A DNA stretch of 64,000 nt, taken from contig NZ_SCWB01000003.1 in the NCBI RefSeq assembly GCF_004359545.1, positions 62,001-126,000 on the forward strand, written 5' to 3'. Under the pieces are notes generated by a model. It worked only from the letters and a program-made list of their open reading frames with translations, searched no databases and was not told where the DNA came from. Shown in pieces: positions 32,953 to 45,416 of the stretch (the stretch's first letter is position 1; every line of letters starts with the position of its first letter). The stretch comes from Macrococcus lamae. Lineage in GTDB: Bacteria > Bacillota > Bacilli > Staphylococcales > Staphylococcaceae. Made by a program: the position numbers and the translations under genes.

Positions 32953-34371
32953 TTAAAAATTATTTTGCTTAAAGAAATCATAGGCCTTTGTAAACTGATA
33001 TTTAGTCGTATGAAAAAGCACTGCGCATTTTTCCATTGAAATGAATGTTCCCTGTCCTTTTGAAAACATATAATAAGTAGCAGCAATATAGGGCTTATAT
33101 TTCAGCGGAAGGTTTTCAGCGATTACTGCTTCAGCGTTATCGATCCATGCAAGCAGCAGCTCATGATTGTTATCGTGTTGATAAAGCGCCTTGAGGCCTT
33201 TATGAATAAAGTTAAGTTTCACAAGTTCAAGCTGATGGAAAATATAGGATAAGTAGAGTTTCTCGTAGTCACCCATTAATTCCAGTTCATCCCACAGTTC
33301 TTTTGAGATCATTGTCTCTTTATGATCTAACTGTGAAATCAGAAAGATTCCAAGTATCCTTCTATGACTGTCCTCACTTCTGAGCAGTGGTATGACTTGA
33401 TTTTCTATATAACGCATACCGTTAAATATTTCATGCGGACTCGGTGTGTGACTACCAGTAAGCTGCACTAGCAACTTCCACATGTCTTCAGAAGCTTTAT
33501 AGTCACCAAGAGCATAATAGTTGAAGCTGAGCGCATGATACAACTGCGCATTCTTCAGCATCTTTTTCTTATAAATAGGCAGAAGAAGGGCCTGAGACGC
33601 TGCATACTGTTTCAAGTAACAGAGCACTATCCCGAGTTTAAATGACTCATCCTCATTAATCGGATGAAGTTTATTCAGACGTTGAAGGTAATACTGATAT
33701 TCAACGTGCTGGTGCGTGTTATAGAGCAGTAATGTATAGTGACAGAGTGCATGAATATCTGTCTCGTTTTCTTCCAGCAACTGCTCCAGCAGTGCTTTTG
33801 CTTCAGGATAACGGCTCATGAATAAATAAGCCATCGCCTTTAAATTACGCATCTCTTTTCTCGATTGAAGAGAAAGCGGCTGATTGCTAATCCAGTCGAT
33901 TGATTCATTAATTCGTCCTAAAGAAAATAAATACTGGAAAATCTGCTGTGTGACAAATAACGCGCTTTCCGCTTCCACTTCTGTCTTATTGTTATATACA
34001 ACATCAAATGTCGTCACTAATTCATCCATATAAGCCTGATCATCTGTCAGCTGCACATAATACAGTCCGAATAGAAATGCTTTATTCGGTTCGCGGGCTT
34101 TAGTATAGAGCTGGCTCAGCAAGTAGAAGTAATCTTCATATGCTTCTTCTCTCACAATACATTCAAAAATATAGCCGGCTCCTGTATCTGCTTGTCCTAT
34201 CTCCGCATTACACATCGCAAGATCTTTGATATAATCCTCAGACTGTTTAAGCTTCAATGCCTTCTTGAGATAAGTGATCGCATCATTATAAGCAGCCTGA
34301 CTCATCTTTTTCTTTGCGAGAGAATAGTAGCTTTCAGCGTCGTTCGGCATGCTGACTATTTTTTCATTCAT
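32953..34371 (-). CDS. TPR-repeat protein
   Basis: 472 residues of predicted helical repeats. The clearest TPR unit is near residues 13-46 (ESYYSLAKKKMSQAAYNDAITYLKKALKLK); further units follow with looser consensus. No signal peptide or catalytic domain, so a cytoplasmic scaffold or adaptor is likely. It overlaps the upstream acyltransferase gene by 4 bases. A homologue occupies the same position in staphylococci but its partners are unknown. Confidence 0.85.
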   Translation of the reverse strand: MNEKIVSMPNDAESYYSLAKKKMSQAAYNDAITYLKKALKLKQSEDYIKDLAMCNAEIGQADTGAGYIFECIVREEAYEDYFYLLSQLYTKAREPNKAFLFGLYYVQLTDDQAYMDELVTTFDVVYNNKTEVEAESALFVTQQIFQYLFSLGRINESIDWISNQPLSLQSRKEMRNLKAMAYLFMSRYPEAKALLEQLLEENETDIHALCHYTLLLYNTHQHVEYQYYLQRLNKLHPINEDESFKLGIVLCYLKQYAASQALLLPIYKKKMLKNAQLYHALSFNYYALGDYKASEDMWKLLVQLTGSHTPSPHEIFNGMRYIENQVIPLLRSEDSHRRILGIFLISQLDHKETMISKELWDELELMGDYEKLYLSYIFHQLELVKLNFIHKGLKALYQHDNNHELLLAWIDNAEAVIAENLPLKYKPYIAATYYMFSKGQGTFISMEKCAVLFHTTKYQFTKAYDFFKQNNF

Positions 34372-34853
34372 TTCTTCACCTCACTTCTGATTTGAAGTGG
34401 ACAACCACAGGCAAACGCTCCAGCCGGAACATCCTTTGACACGACACTGCCTGCACCGATAACAGCACCATCACCAATCGTCACGCCTGGCAGTACAATG
34501 GCATTCGCTCCAACCATGACCTCATCACCGATAAGGATATCTCCCGTCCGATATTCATGGACTAAATATTCATGACAGAGCAGCGTAGCGTTAAATCCGA
34601 TGACACAATTTTTACCTATTGAGATTTTTTCCGGGAACATAATATCCGGTGTCACTTTATATGCTATTGAAGTGTACGGACCAATCGTCATTCCAATCAT
34701 CTGATAAAGTCTGCGTTTCAAACGCATAGATGGACAGAAGCGTCCCAATTCAATGACAACTGTGTTAATTGAAACTTTCAGCAGTGAAACTGTACGGTAT
34801 ACCCGCCATAATGGATTAGGTCCAGATACATTTACTTTATTTGTACGTCTCAT
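34368..34853 (-). CDS. Hexapeptide-repeat acyltransferase (YvoF-like)
   Basis: 161 residues from ATG 34853, which follows AAAGGAAG. Left-handed beta-helix hexapeptide repeats are evident ([50 protein letters not shown]), the mark of LacA/CysE-type acetyltransferases. The catalytic-type His may be in LLCHEY. Acceptor unknown. It overlaps lgt by 17 bases and the TPR gene by 4, so it belongs to that operon, in the position of yvoF in B. subtilis. Confidence 0.88.
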   Translation of the reverse strand: MRRTNKVNVSGPNPLWRVYRTVSLLKVSINTVVIELGRFCPSMRLKRRLYQMIGMTIGPYTSIAYKVTPDIMFPEKISIGKNCVIGFNATLLCHEYLVHEYRTGDILIGDEVMVGANAIVLPGVTIGDGAVIGAGSVVSKDVPAGAFACGCPLQIRSEVKK

Positions 34854-35673
34854 CGTTGCTTCCTTTAAGCGGGACATTGACATCACCGTACTTCGGCAGA
34901 TTGTATCGGTAAGTCCGGTATATCCAGGTGATGATCGCAACAGCAATAATAAAAATTGAAATGACCTGAGCAATTCTCAAATGTTCTGTCAGCATCAGAC
35001 TGTCTGTCCGCAATCCTTCGACAAAGAAGCGACCGATGGAATACCAGATGCCGTACAATAGAAAAGTCTGTCCGATTCTTAAGTGCTTTCTGACAAGCAG
35101 CAGAATAATGAAACCTGTTAAATTCCAGAGTGATTCATAGAGAAACGTCGGGTGATAATAAATTCCGTCTATATCCATCTGTCTGATAATCCAGTCAGGC
35201 AGCATTAAGTTTTCTAAAAATGTACGCGTTACTTCACCGCCGTGTGCTTCCTGGTTCATGAAGTTGCCCCATCGACCGATTGCCTGAGCGAGAATGATAC
35301 TTGGTGCTACAATATCTGCAAGCTGGAAGAACGACAGATTTTTCCGCTTAGCGAGAATAAATCCAGTAACAAAGGCACCGATTAATCCACCATGGATAGC
35401 AATTCCACCATTCATAATCATTGGTATTTCAGCCAGATGTTCCTTATAATAACTCCATTCAAATGCAACATAATAAATTCGTGCACAGATAATTGCGATA
35501 ATGACTGCCCAGACGATAATATCGATTAACGTATCTTCTTTATAGCCTTTTTTGATTGATTCACGCTGCGCAATTAAATAGCCGATCAATATGGCCGAAG
35601 CAATGATAATGCCATACCATCTGACGGATAATGGTCCTAATTCAAATGCAATTGGATCAATGGATAGTAACAT
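34837..35673 (-). CDS. lgt: Prolipoprotein diacylglyceryl transferase Lgt
   Basis: 278 residues with about seven membrane segments. The signature [14 protein letters not shown] and the [14 protein letters not shown] segment are present. It transfers diacylglycerol from phosphatidylglycerol to the lipobox cysteine of prelipoproteins, which in this window would include MetQ, CccB, the TsdA-like protein and two orphan lipoproteins. It starts 2 bases after the hprK stop. Confidence 0.97.
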   Translation of the reverse strand: MLLSIDPIAFELGPLSVRWYGIIIASAILIGYLIAQRESIKKGYKEDTLIDIIVWAVIIAIICARIYYVAFEWSYYKEHLAEIPMIMNGGIAIHGGLIGAFVTGFILAKRKNLSFFQLADIVAPSIILAQAIGRWGNFMNQEAHGGEVTRTFLENLMLPDWIIRQMDIDGIYYHPTFLYESLWNLTGFIILLLVRKHLRIGQTFLLYGIWYSIGRFFVEGLRTDSLMLTEHLRIAQVISIFIIAVAIITWIYRTYRYNLPKYGDVNVPLKGSNDETYK

Positions 35674-35674
35674 G

Positions 35675-36604
35675 TTAATTCCCCTTTAATGACTGACTTT
35701 TAATTTGTTCGTTAAGTCTATCGTTGAATTCTTCAGCCGTATTAACACCAAGTGCGTTCAAACGGTAGTTCATAGCAGCGACTTCAATAATGACTGCGAG
35801 GTTACGCCCCGGTCTGACAGGAATCGTCTTCTTTGTTATCTGTGAATCGAGTATGGTCAGTTTTTCTTCAATCAGTCCAACGCGGTCATACATTTTGTCT
35901 TTGTTCCATGTCTCAAGGTTGATATTAAGCATGACACGTTTCTCCTGAAGAATAGATCCTGCACCAAATAACGTCATGACGTTAATAATACCGAGCCCTC
36001 TGATCTCAAGCAGATGTTCAATAAGCTGGGGCGGTTTACCCATTAACACATTTTTTGAGATTTCCTTAATTTCAACGTTATCATCCGCAACGAGTCGGTG
36101 TCCTCTCTTAACTAGTTCCAAAGCAGTTTCACTTTTACCGACGCCGGAATCCCCGGTAATTAGTACACCAATACCGTAAACATCAACAAGCACACCATGC
36201 AGGCTTGTCTCAGGAGCAAGCTGAGTCTCAAGGTAGGACGTCAGTTTACTGATCAGACTAGTGGTCGCATCATCAGAAGAGAGAAGCGGCGTGCCTTTAC
36301 GATCACAGGCAGCAATTAGTTCTTCAGGCGGTTCAATTCCTCTTGTAATAATGATACACGGTGTTTCTTTACGGCAAAGTTTATTCATTCTATCTACTTT
36401 ATCTTCCTTGCTCAGCATTTCAAAGAAAGAAGTTTCCGTTGTTCCAAGCACTTGAATTCTATCAGAAGAATAATGCGAGAAGTAACCGGCCATTTCAAGT
36501 CCAGGTCTTGAAATGTCTGCATTCATCACCATTCGGTCAACACCTTGTTCACCAGCTCGTAATTTCAGTTTGAATTTCTTTATAATATCGCTACATGTAA
36601 TCAT
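35675..36604 (-). CDS. hprK: HPr kinase/phosphorylase
   Basis: 309 residues. Walker [11 protein letters not shown] is at 151-160, followed by the family signature [12 protein letters not shown]. It phosphorylates HPr on Ser46 when fructose bisphosphate is high and reverses this otherwise, controlling CcpA-dependent catabolite repression. The ATG at 36604 lies 6 bases after GGAGG; a longer reading starts before that site. First gene of its operon, directly followed by lgt. Confidence 0.96.
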   Translation of the reverse strand: MITCSDIIKKFKLKLRAGEQGVDRMVMNADISRPGLEMAGYFSHYSSDRIQVLGTTETSFFEMLSKEDKVDRMNKLCRKETPCIIITRGIEPPEELIAACDRKGTPLLSSDDATTSLISKLTSYLETQLAPETSLHGVLVDVYGIGVLITGDSGVGKSETALELVKRGHRLVADDNVEIKEISKNVLMGKPPQLIEHLLEIRGLGIINVMTLFGAGSILQEKRVMLNINLETWNKDKMYDRVGLIEEKLTILDSQITKKTIPVRPGRNLAVIIEVAAMNYRLNALGVNTAEEFNDRLNEQIKSQSLKGN

Positions 36605-36689
36605 GGAAACCCTCCGTACGTTCGATATCTTCATTCTAAATAACTTCCGGCTTAATTACAATGAAATGAAAAAGTAGAAATCGACAAAG

Positions 36690-36745
36690 AAAGAGGTCGG
36701 GTTAAGCAGCTCTTCTTTAAGAACTACTTTAGTTCCGACCTCTTT
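36690..36745 (-). terminator. Terminator after uvrA
   Basis: An 11-bp outer stem (AAAGAGGTCGG / CCGACCTCTTT) encloses about 34 bases that fold further (TTCTTTAAGAA). It lies 10 bases after the uvrA stop and before hprK. Confidence 0.7.
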
Positions 36746-36755
36746 TTAATCAAGT

Positions 36756-39593
<2,838 letters not shown>

Positions 39594-39597
39594 GGTC

Positions 39598-41574
39598 TCA
39601 CCCTTCAGCCTTAAGTTCAAACAAAATATCACGTAATTCAGTCGCACGCTCGAAATCAAGTGCTTTAGCCGCTTCTTTCATTTCGTGCTCAACACGTTCA
39701 ATAGTCTGCTGGCGTTCTTTTTTCGATAATTTCTTCTTCGTCTTCTTCGGTGTGTCTGTTTCTTCAGTTTCAACAGTCGCACTGATCACATCACGAATTT
39801 TTTTGTTGATGGTCATTGGCGTGATGCCGTGCTTGATATTGTAAGCTTCCTGAGTTTCACGACGACGCTGCGTCTCTGAAATCGCAATTTCCATAGATCT
39901 TGTCACTTTATCAGCATACATGATGACTTTCCCTTGTTCGTTACGCGCTGCACGGCCGATTGTCTGAATTAATGAACGTTCTGAACGGAGAAAACCTTCC
40001 TTATCAGCGTCAAGGATGGCGACCAGTGATACTTCAGGAATATCCAGTCCTTCTCTTAACAAATTGATGCCAATCAATACGTCATAAACGCCCATTCGCA
40101 GGTCGCGGATGATTTCAATCCGTTCAAGCGTCTTGATTTCTGAATGAAGATAGTTGACTTTAACCCCAGCCTCTTTTAGGTAAGTCGTTAAATCTTCACT
40201 CATCTTCTTCGTAAGCGTCGTAATCAGTACGCGCTCATTCTTATCAACACGCTGCTGAATCTCTTCCATAAGATCATCAATCTGATGTTCAGATTTTCTG
40301 ACTTCGATCATCGGATCAAGTAAACCAGTCGGCCTGATGATCTGCTCGACCATTTCATCCGTATGCTCAATTTCATATGGACCAGGTGTGGCTGAAACGT
40401 AGACAAATTGTTTCGCCTTCTTGTCGAATTCATCAAACGTCAGTGGTCGATTATCAAGTGCACTCGGCAGTCTGAATCCATGATCTACAAGGACGTTCTT
40501 TCTTGCTTGGTCGCCGTTATACATACCTCTTACTTGCGGTAGACTCACATGCGACTCGTCAATCATGACCAGCCAGTCGTCTCCGAAGTAGTCAAGGAGC
40601 GTATAAGGCGTTGACCCTTTCGGTCTTAACGTTAAATGAACAGAATAATTCTCGATACCTGAACAAAACCCCATCTCGCGCATCATTTCCAGGTCATAGT
40701 TAGTCCGCTGCTCAAGCCGCTGTGCTTCAAGCAGCTTATTCTCTGCTCGGAACACTTTAAGCTGTGCTTCAAGCTCACGTTCGATTCTTTCAATCGCAAG
40801 TTTCATCTTTTCCTCGCGGGTAACGAAGTGACTCGCCGGGAAAATAGCAAAGTGCTCGCGCTCCTTTAATACTTCACCTGTCAAATAATTAATTTCACGG
40901 ATGCGTTCAATTTCATCGCCAAAAAACTCAATGCGTATACACTGCTCATCACGTGACGCCGGAAAAATTTCCACAACATCTCCTCTTACCCTGAATGTGC
41001 CGCGGTGGAAGTCTATGTCATTTCTCGTATACTGAATATCGACTAATTTTCTGAGCAGCTGATTGCGCTCTAGTTCCATACCAGTGCGGATACTGACCAC
41101 CATGTCCTTATATTCTTCCGGATTACCAAGACCGTATATACAACTGACCGAAGAAATGACGATGACATCATTGCGTTCAAACAATGCACTGGTCGCCGAG
41201 TGCCGAAGTTTATCTATTTCATCATTGATAGATGCATCTTTCTCAATAAATGTATCGGTTGAAGGGACATAAGCTTCAGGCTGATAATAGTCATAGTAGC
41301 TCACGAAATATTCCACTCTATTGTCCGGAAAGAATTCCTTGAACTCACTGTATAACTGTCCCGCAAGCGTCTTATTGTGCGCAATGATCAATGTCGGTTT
41401 GCCTACCTGCTGAATCACATTACTCATCGTAAATGTTTTACCTGTTCCTGTCGCACCAAGGAGTGTCTGATGTCTCTTGCCTTCTTTGATACCTTTAACG
41501 AGTTTATTTATAGCTTCAGGCTGATCTCCTGAAGGCTGGAATTCTGACTGTATCTTAAATGGATGCTTTTCCAT
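39598..41574 (-). CDS. uvrB: Excinuclease ABC subunit B
   Basis: About 658 residues. Walker [11 protein letters not shown], the beta-hairpin region [16 protein letters not shown] box and helicase motif QTIGRAARN are present, with the C-terminal UVR domain ([21 protein letters not shown]) that binds UvrC. Two adjacent ATGs (41577 and 41574) follow GGGAGGGG; the second has better spacing. A LexA-type site and promoter lie about 50 bases upstream, so uvrBA should be SOS-induced. Confidence 0.98.
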   Translation of the reverse strand: MEKHPFKIQSEFQPSGDQPEAINKLVKGIKEGKRHQTLLGATGTGKTFTMSNVIQQVGKPTLIIAHNKTLAGQLYSEFKEFFPDNRVEYFVSYYDYYQPEAYVPSTDTFIEKDASINDEIDKLRHSATSALFERNDVIVISSVSCIYGLGNPEEYKDMVVSIRTGMELERNQLLRKLVDIQYTRNDIDFHRGTFRVRGDVVEIFPASRDEQCIRIEFFGDEIERIREINYLTGEVLKEREHFAIFPASHFVTREEKMKLAIERIERELEAQLKVFRAENKLLEAQRLEQRTNYDLEMMREMGFCSGIENYSVHLTLRPKGSTPYTLLDYFGDDWLVMIDESHVSLPQVRGMYNGDQARKNVLVDHGFRLPSALDNRPLTFDEFDKKAKQFVYVSATPGPYEIEHTDEMVEQIIRPTGLLDPMIEVRKSEHQIDDLMEEIQQRVDKNERVLITTLTKKMSEDLTTYLKEAGVKVNYLHSEIKTLERIEIIRDLRMGVYDVLIGINLLREGLDIPEVSLVAILDADKEGFLRSERSLIQTIGRAARNEQGKVIMYADKVTRSMEIAISETQRRRETQEAYNIKHGITPMTINKKIRDVISATVETEETDTPKKTKKKLSKKERQQTIERVEHEMKEAAKALDFERATELRDILFELKAEG

Positions 41575-41624
41575 CATACCCCTCCCTTTTCTTATCTATT
41601 TTAACAAAATTCAATAACCAGGTA

Positions 41625-41638
41625 CAAACATTTGTTCG
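41625..41638 (-). promoter_or_regulatory. LexA (SOS) box upstream of uvrBA
   Basis: CAAACATTTGTTCG differs by one base from the Firmicute LexA consensus CGAAC-N4-GTTCG. On the minus strand TTGTAC within it, 17 bases, then TTAAAA form a promoter, so LexA would cover the -35 region. Confidence 0.82.
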
Positions 41639-41644
41639 TAGAAA

Positions 41645-41685
41645 AGAGCCCGGAAACATTTGTTGATTTCAATGTCCCAGACTCT
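41645..41685 (-). terminator. Imperfect terminator after csbA
   Basis: Arms AGAGCCCGGAAACATT and AATGTCCCAGACTCT can pair with a few mismatches around a 10-base loop, ending at the csbA stop. The TGTCCCAG half resembles the repeat at 55644 and 28265. Confidence 0.55.
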
Positions 41686-41906
41686 TACTGTTCATGAAGT
41701 TGAAAGCGATCGACAACCAAATAACCAATAATCAGTGAAATGGTGTCTATAAAAACAATCATCTCTGAATGAAAGAAGCCTTTATATACGGATACCCCGA
41801 TTACTATAGTCGCTAACAATAGACCTGTATATTTATTTCTGATAATCATACTGAATATGACAACCAACAGTGCCGGAAGAAATAAAGCAAGTAAATACCA
41901 TGTCAC
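41685..41906 (-). CDS. csbA: CsbA-family membrane protein
   Basis: 73 residues with three predicted membrane segments (about 3-22, 27-44, 48-66) and a short hydrophilic tail. Sequence and position directly upstream of uvrB match B. subtilis CsbA, a sigma-B-controlled membrane protein of unknown function. It overlaps the preceding HD-domain gene by 4 bases. Identification rests on context plus hydrophobic pattern. Confidence 0.82.
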   Translation of the reverse strand: MTWYLLALFLPALLVVIFSMIIRNKYTGLLLATIVIGVSVYKGFFHSEMIVFIDTISLIIGYLVVDRFQLHEQ

Positions 41907-42547
41907 TCTAAATCCTCCTCACCAAGTATTGAGTAGGTGATTTCTCGAAGTTCAGATCTTGGAATGAATTTCTCTTCCAGCATTTCAGGAAGAATATGAT
42001 TTAAAAAATCCTGGACAGAAACGAGATGGTCAAACTGTATAATGGTCTTCAGGCTTTTCTCGTAAATTTCAAAAAACAGCGGCTCAGGATTACGCTTTTG
42101 GATCTCACCGAATGATTCATACAGCAGATCGATCTTATCAGCGACTGACAAAATCTGACCTTCAAGTGTATCATCCTTTCCTTCCTGCAGCCGCTCGCGG
42201 TAAATCTCCTGATACTCAGCTGGAAATTCTGTTTCAATGAATTTACTGATCATCTGTTCTTCAACTTCGTTAAAAAGCTGCTTCAGTTCTTTGGAAGCAT
42301 ATTTGACCGGCGTTTTAATGTCTCCTGTAAAAATTTCCGGATAATCGTGATTTAACGCTTTTTCATAAAGTCTTTTCCAGTTGATTTCATTGCCATTATA
42401 TTCTTCAACAGTACCGAGGTACTGTGCAATTTTTGTCACTTTGAATGAATGACTGGCTACGTTATGGTCCTGATATTTAAATTTCCCTGGACAACGCACG
42501 AGTTTTTCCAGGTCAGACAAACTTTTGAAATATTGATGGACTCCCAT
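41903..42547 (-). CDS. HD-domain hydrolase (YfbR-like)
   Basis: 214 residues. The metal ligands of an HD phosphohydrolase can be read: His33 (ASHSFKV), His67-Asp68 (LNHDYPE) and Asp137 (VADKIDLL). The spacing resembles the YfbR-like 5'-nucleotidase group, which dephosphorylates deoxynucleoside monophosphates. It overlaps csbA by 4 bases and the upstream tlpA-like gene by 1, forming one operon. Substrate is inferred from the group only. Confidence 0.85.
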   Translation of the reverse strand: MGVHQYFKSLSDLEKLVRCPGKFKYQDHNVASHSFKVTKIAQYLGTVEEYNGNEINWKRLYEKALNHDYPEIFTGDIKTPVKYASKELKQLFNEVEEQMISKFIETEFPAEYQEIYRERLQEGKDDTLEGQILSVADKIDLLYESFGEIQKRNPEPLFFEIYEKSLKTIIQFDHLVSVQDFLNHILPEMLEEKFIPRSELREITYSILGEEDLE

Positions 42548-43086
42548 TAGTTCCCCTCCTCTATCTGCTGGATTAGTGCATTTAATTTCTGTTCATTCAT
42601 TTCTCCTAAATATGTTTTCAGCACTTTTCCATTATTATCAACAAAAAGTGTCGTAGGTAAATTATTGATTTTATATTGCTTTCGTACAGTGGCATCTGCT
42701 GTCAGCATCGGATAGTCGGCATGATATTTTTTTATGAAAGCATCACGGTTCTTATGTTCATCCTGGATGTTCATCCCAATGACCTGGATATGGTTAGGTT
42801 TCTGATGATAATAATTAACCAGCTCCGGCATTTCTCTGTTACATGGTTCACACCACGATGCCCAGAAGTTAATGATATTGATATCACCCGTAAGTAATTT
42901 ACTCAGTACCTGACTTTGACCTGTCTTGTCTACCACTTTCATTTGATCGATATTCCTGCCATTTAGATAGTGGGGATGACCTGCGACACTAGTTGACTGG
43001 TCGTCAAAAGTCATTACGCGCCACACACTGTAGCCGGCTGTCAGCAGAAGTGCTGCGCTTAGTAACACAACTATGAAACGTTTCAT
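42547..43086 (-). CDS. TlpA/ResA-like membrane-anchored thioredoxin
   Basis: 179 residues. An N-terminal hydrophobic segment (residues 3-20) without lipobox suggests a membrane anchor with the domain outside. The active site is Cys79-Glu-Pro-Cys82 in FWASWCEPCNREMPEL, the CEPC motif of ResA/CcmG-type reductases that serve cytochrome c haem attachment. The presence of two c-type cytochromes in this window makes such a role plausible. It is first in the operon with the HD gene and csbA; an inverted repeat lies between its -10-like TATAAT and the ribosome-binding site. Confidence 0.85.
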   Translation of the reverse strand: MKRFIVVLLSAALLLTAGYSVWRVMTFDDQSTSVAGHPHYLNGRNIDQMKVVDKTGQSQVLSKLLTGDINIINFWASWCEPCNREMPELVNYYHQKPNHIQVIGMNIQDEHKNRDAFIKKYHADYPMLTADATVRKQYKINNLPTTLFVDNNGKVLKTYLGEMNEQKLNALIQQIEEGN

Positions 43087-43164
43087 GAAGATCCTCCAAA
43101 TGTAATATGGTTACATTATAACAATGAACAAAGAATTAGCACTATCTTAATGAACAAAAAACTA

Positions 43165-43190
43165 CAGCAACTGACAATTGTCAGCTGCTG
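43165..43190. terminator. Terminator after CHAP gene
   Basis: A 12-base stem with one mismatch (CAGCAACTGACA / TGTCAGCTGCTG) and 2-base loop, flanked by A5 and T7, can work in both directions. Confidence 0.8.
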
Positions 43191-43201
43191 CTGTTTTTTT
43201 G

Positions 43202-43660
43202 CTAATAGATGTATTGGTAAGAAGATACATTTGAGCGATATACTGTTCGGTATGTCTTAACACCCTGTCTCGGAAAATTCATCTCAGACACTAATATATT
43301 TCCATTTTTATAAACGCGTTCTACGACAGCTACGTGACCGTAATAACCTGATTTTGAGACCATTACAGAGCCATATACCGGTTTTCTTCTGACTGTATAA
43401 CCAGAACGTGCGGCATTTGTTGCCCAGTTTCTCGCATTTCCCCATCTATTAGACACATAACGACCCATTTGTGCACGACGGTTAAATGCATAATACACAC
43501 AAGAACCCCATGAATAATAATTGGCAGCTTTATATTTGATTGGATTTCTATAAACAGCGGCTTCCGCCTCATTGGATACTTTTATGGGTGAAACATGCAG
43601 CTCATCTGCAATTGTGAATAATACGATTAAAGTTAATAAAGTCAGAATAATCTTTTTCAT
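43202..43660 (-). CDS. Secreted CHAP-domain peptidoglycan hydrolase
   Basis: 152 residues: a signal peptide (hydrophobic 4-18; cleavage likely near AEA, residues 32-34) and a CHAP domain with no separate wall-binding domain. Catalytic Cys54 (WGSCVYYAF), His109 (YYGHVAVVE) and an acidic partner near Glu126 (VSEMNF) can be read. CHAP enzymes cut peptide bridges or act as amidases. This short type resembles staphylococcal SsaA-like proteins. A WalR-type box (43739-43755) lies about 80 bases upstream, supporting a wall-remodelling role. Confidence 0.9.
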   Translation of the reverse strand: MKKIILTLLTLIVLFTIADELHVSPIKVSNEAEAAVYRNPIKYKAANYYSWGSCVYYAFNRRAQMGRYVSNRWGNARNWATNAARSGYTVRRKPVYGSVMVSKSGYYGHVAVVERVYKNGNILVSEMNFPRQGVKTYRTVYRSNVSSYQYIY

Positions 43661-43738
43661 GTCTTCTGTTCTCCTTTAATTTCTTTTGCAAAAAAATCAT
43701 AACATAACAAAAGTAAGAGTAAACTAATGTTATGGTTT

Positions 43739-43755
43739 TGTAATATAAGTGTTAT
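43739..43755 (+). promoter_or_regulatory. WalR-type box upstream of CHAP gene
   Basis: TGTAAT-N5-TGTTAT fits the WalR (YycF) consensus TGT(A/T)A(A/T/C)-N5-TGT(A/T)A(A/T/C) at every position. It lies 79-95 bases upstream of the CHAP start, reading away from the gene. Confidence 0.7.
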
Positions 43756-43875
43756 CTCAATCCATTAAAACTGTCGAACTGTTACAGAGAAGAAAACTGT
43801 CTGCTAAATAATGTCAAAAAAAATGAAGACATCTCAATTAGATGTCTTCATTACTTTTAATAGAATATTTACGTT

Positions 43876-44871
43876 CTAATATCTGTAGTAGCCTGTAACT
43901 GAACCACTCACATAGTTCACTGGACGCTGTTTAATACCTTCAGATGGATTAAGTGCATCAACCATCTGTCCGTTACCAACATAAACACCGACGTGTGATC
44001 CGCCATTAAAGAATACCAGGTCTCCTGGTTGTGGTGCAGAAACTTGAGTACCTGCTGCCATCTGGCTGTACGTTGTACGTGGAATTGATTTACCCATAGA
44101 AGCCATTACTTGCTGCGCAAATGCTGAGCAGTCTACAGCTGATGCAGAATTAGCACCATATACATATGATTTACCACTTGCTACGCCATTTGCGACACTT
44201 GATACATTACCACTGACTGGAGTAGTTGCTGGTGCTGCTTGTTGTGACTGTGTATAAGTAGGTTGTGACTGTGTATTAGCTCTATTATACGTATTCGCTG
44301 TGCTAGTTTCTGTTCTGCTTGCTGGAGCAGCAGCTCGCTCTGTTCTGTATGTTGTTGCCGTTTGTACATTATTTTCAGCTGCAGGAGCTTCCTGTACAGC
44401 AGATGTCGTGCGAGAAATTTGTCTGACTGCCGTTGTTCTTCCTGCTTCGACTGGTGCTTTGACAGGAGCAGCTGCTGCGATAGCAGGTTTTGCTTGTGAT
44501 CTGTTTTCGTTAAAACCTTTTTCAGAAACGATGATTTTCTTACCAACTGTTAAACCTTCAGATGAAAAGTTATTCCATTTTTTAAGATCATCAGTGCTGA
44601 CTTCAAATTTTTCGGCGATTGCTTTTAAAGTATCACCGGATTTAACAACGTAGAAATCTTTAGATTCTACTTTGATTTTATCGCCAGCTTTGATTAAGTC
44701 GCCGGATAATTGGTTAAGTTCTTTTAATTCTGAGACTGAAGTGCCATTTTCTTTAGCGATAGCCCATAATGTATCACCGGATTTTACTTCGTAATCACTT
44801 GCCTGTGCTTGGACTGTTGCTATACCTGTGATAGCTGTCACTGCAGCTGCAGTAAATAATGTTTTCTTCAT
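43876..44871 (-). CDS. Secreted LysM-NlpC/P60 endopeptidase
   Basis: 331 residues: signal peptide (1-24, cleavage at AQA-S), two LysM domains (about 27-69 and 73-116), a long Ala/Thr/Gln-rich linker (120-225) and a C-terminal NlpC/P60 domain. Cys248 (VDCSAFAQQ) and His293 (GGSHVGVYVG) are the catalytic pair. The usual third residue motif (HAP-like) reads VDALNP here, so the third polar residue is Asp305 or Asn308. LysM anchors it to peptidoglycan; the domain cleaves stem peptides. A WalR box is at 44961-44977. Ribosome-binding site AGGAGG. Confidence 0.93.
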   Translation of the reverse strand: MKKTLFTAAAVTAITGIATVQAQASDYEVKSGDTLWAIAKENGTSVSELKELNQLSGDLIKAGDKIKVESKDFYVVKSGDTLKAIAEKFEVSTDDLKKWNNFSSEGLTVGKKIIVSEKGFNENRSQAKPAIAAAAPVKAPVEAGRTTAVRQISRTTSAVQEAPAAENNVQTATTYRTERAAAPASRTETSTANTYNRANTQSQPTYTQSQQAAPATTPVSGNVSSVANGVASGKSYVYGANSASAVDCSAFAQQVMASMGKSIPRTTYSQMAAGTQVSAPQPGDLVFFNGGSHVGVYVGNGQMVDALNPSEGIKQRPVNYVSGSVTGYYRY

Positions 44872-44960
44872 AATTAAAAAATCCTCCTATAGTTTAACAG
44901 ATGTAACGTTCGTTACGATTCGTTTATAACTATAACACAGAGGATTTTTTAAGTTGCGGT

Positions 44961-44977
44961 TGTAATATTTTTGTAAT
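44961..44977 (+). promoter_or_regulatory. WalR-type box upstream of LysM-NlpC/P60 gene
   Basis: TGTAAT-N5-TGTAAT is a perfect WalR consensus site, 90-106 bases upstream of the start, reading away from the gene as at 43739. A separate palindrome GTAACG-TT-CGTTAC lies nearer the gene. Confidence 0.75.
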
Positions 44978-45032
44978 CTAAACGTCACTGCCTGTCAATA
45001 CATTTAAAATTTCTCTATTTTCAGAAAACAAC

Positions 45033-45350
45033 TTACTTCTGCTTAGCGAGATAGTCAGCAATCTGTTCTGCTTCCTTACCTTCCGCCTGCCCTTTTGGCA
45101 TAGCCCCTTTACCGTTTTTTATAATATTAAGAATTTGTTCTTTTGAATATTTGCTGCCGATTTTCTGTAAGTTAGGGCCGCTTGCTCCTTCCATGTCTTT
45201 GCCATGGCAACCCACACAAGTATTCTGCTGAAATGCTGTTTTACCTGGATCAGCTGATGAGGTATTCTCTGTCTGTTTAGACTGCTCTCCGCCACATGCG
45301 GCTAATAATAATGCCGAACTGAAAAGAAGTGCAGATAATTGTTTTTTCAA
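45033..45350 (-). CDS. cccB: Cytochrome c-551-like lipoprotein
   Basis: 105 residues. Lipobox LLAAC gives lipidated Cys19; one haem site Cys45-Val-Gly-Cys48-His49 and an axial Met84 (GAMPKG) are visible, with the helical C-terminus IADYLAKQK. This matches B. subtilis CccB, a membrane-anchored electron carrier to terminal oxidase. cccB lies downstream of prfB in B. subtilis too. Its presence suggests an oxidase-positive organism and a haem-attachment system elsewhere in the genome. Confidence 0.92.
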   Translation of the reverse strand: MKKQLSALLFSSALLLAACGGEQSKQTENTSSADPGKTAFQQNTCVGCHGKDMEGASGPNLQKIGSKYSKEQILNIIKNGKGAMPKGQAEGKEAEQIADYLAKQK

Positions 45351-45416
45351 AGTAACTCCCCCTTTGTATAGTTATACCAAAGAACCATGCCGATTAAACG
45401 ACATGGTTCATCATTA

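Noticed and set aside
44181-44546. Gln/Ser-rich frame within the LysM-NlpC gene
   Set aside because: It is an out-of-frame reading of the low-complexity linker of the real gene.
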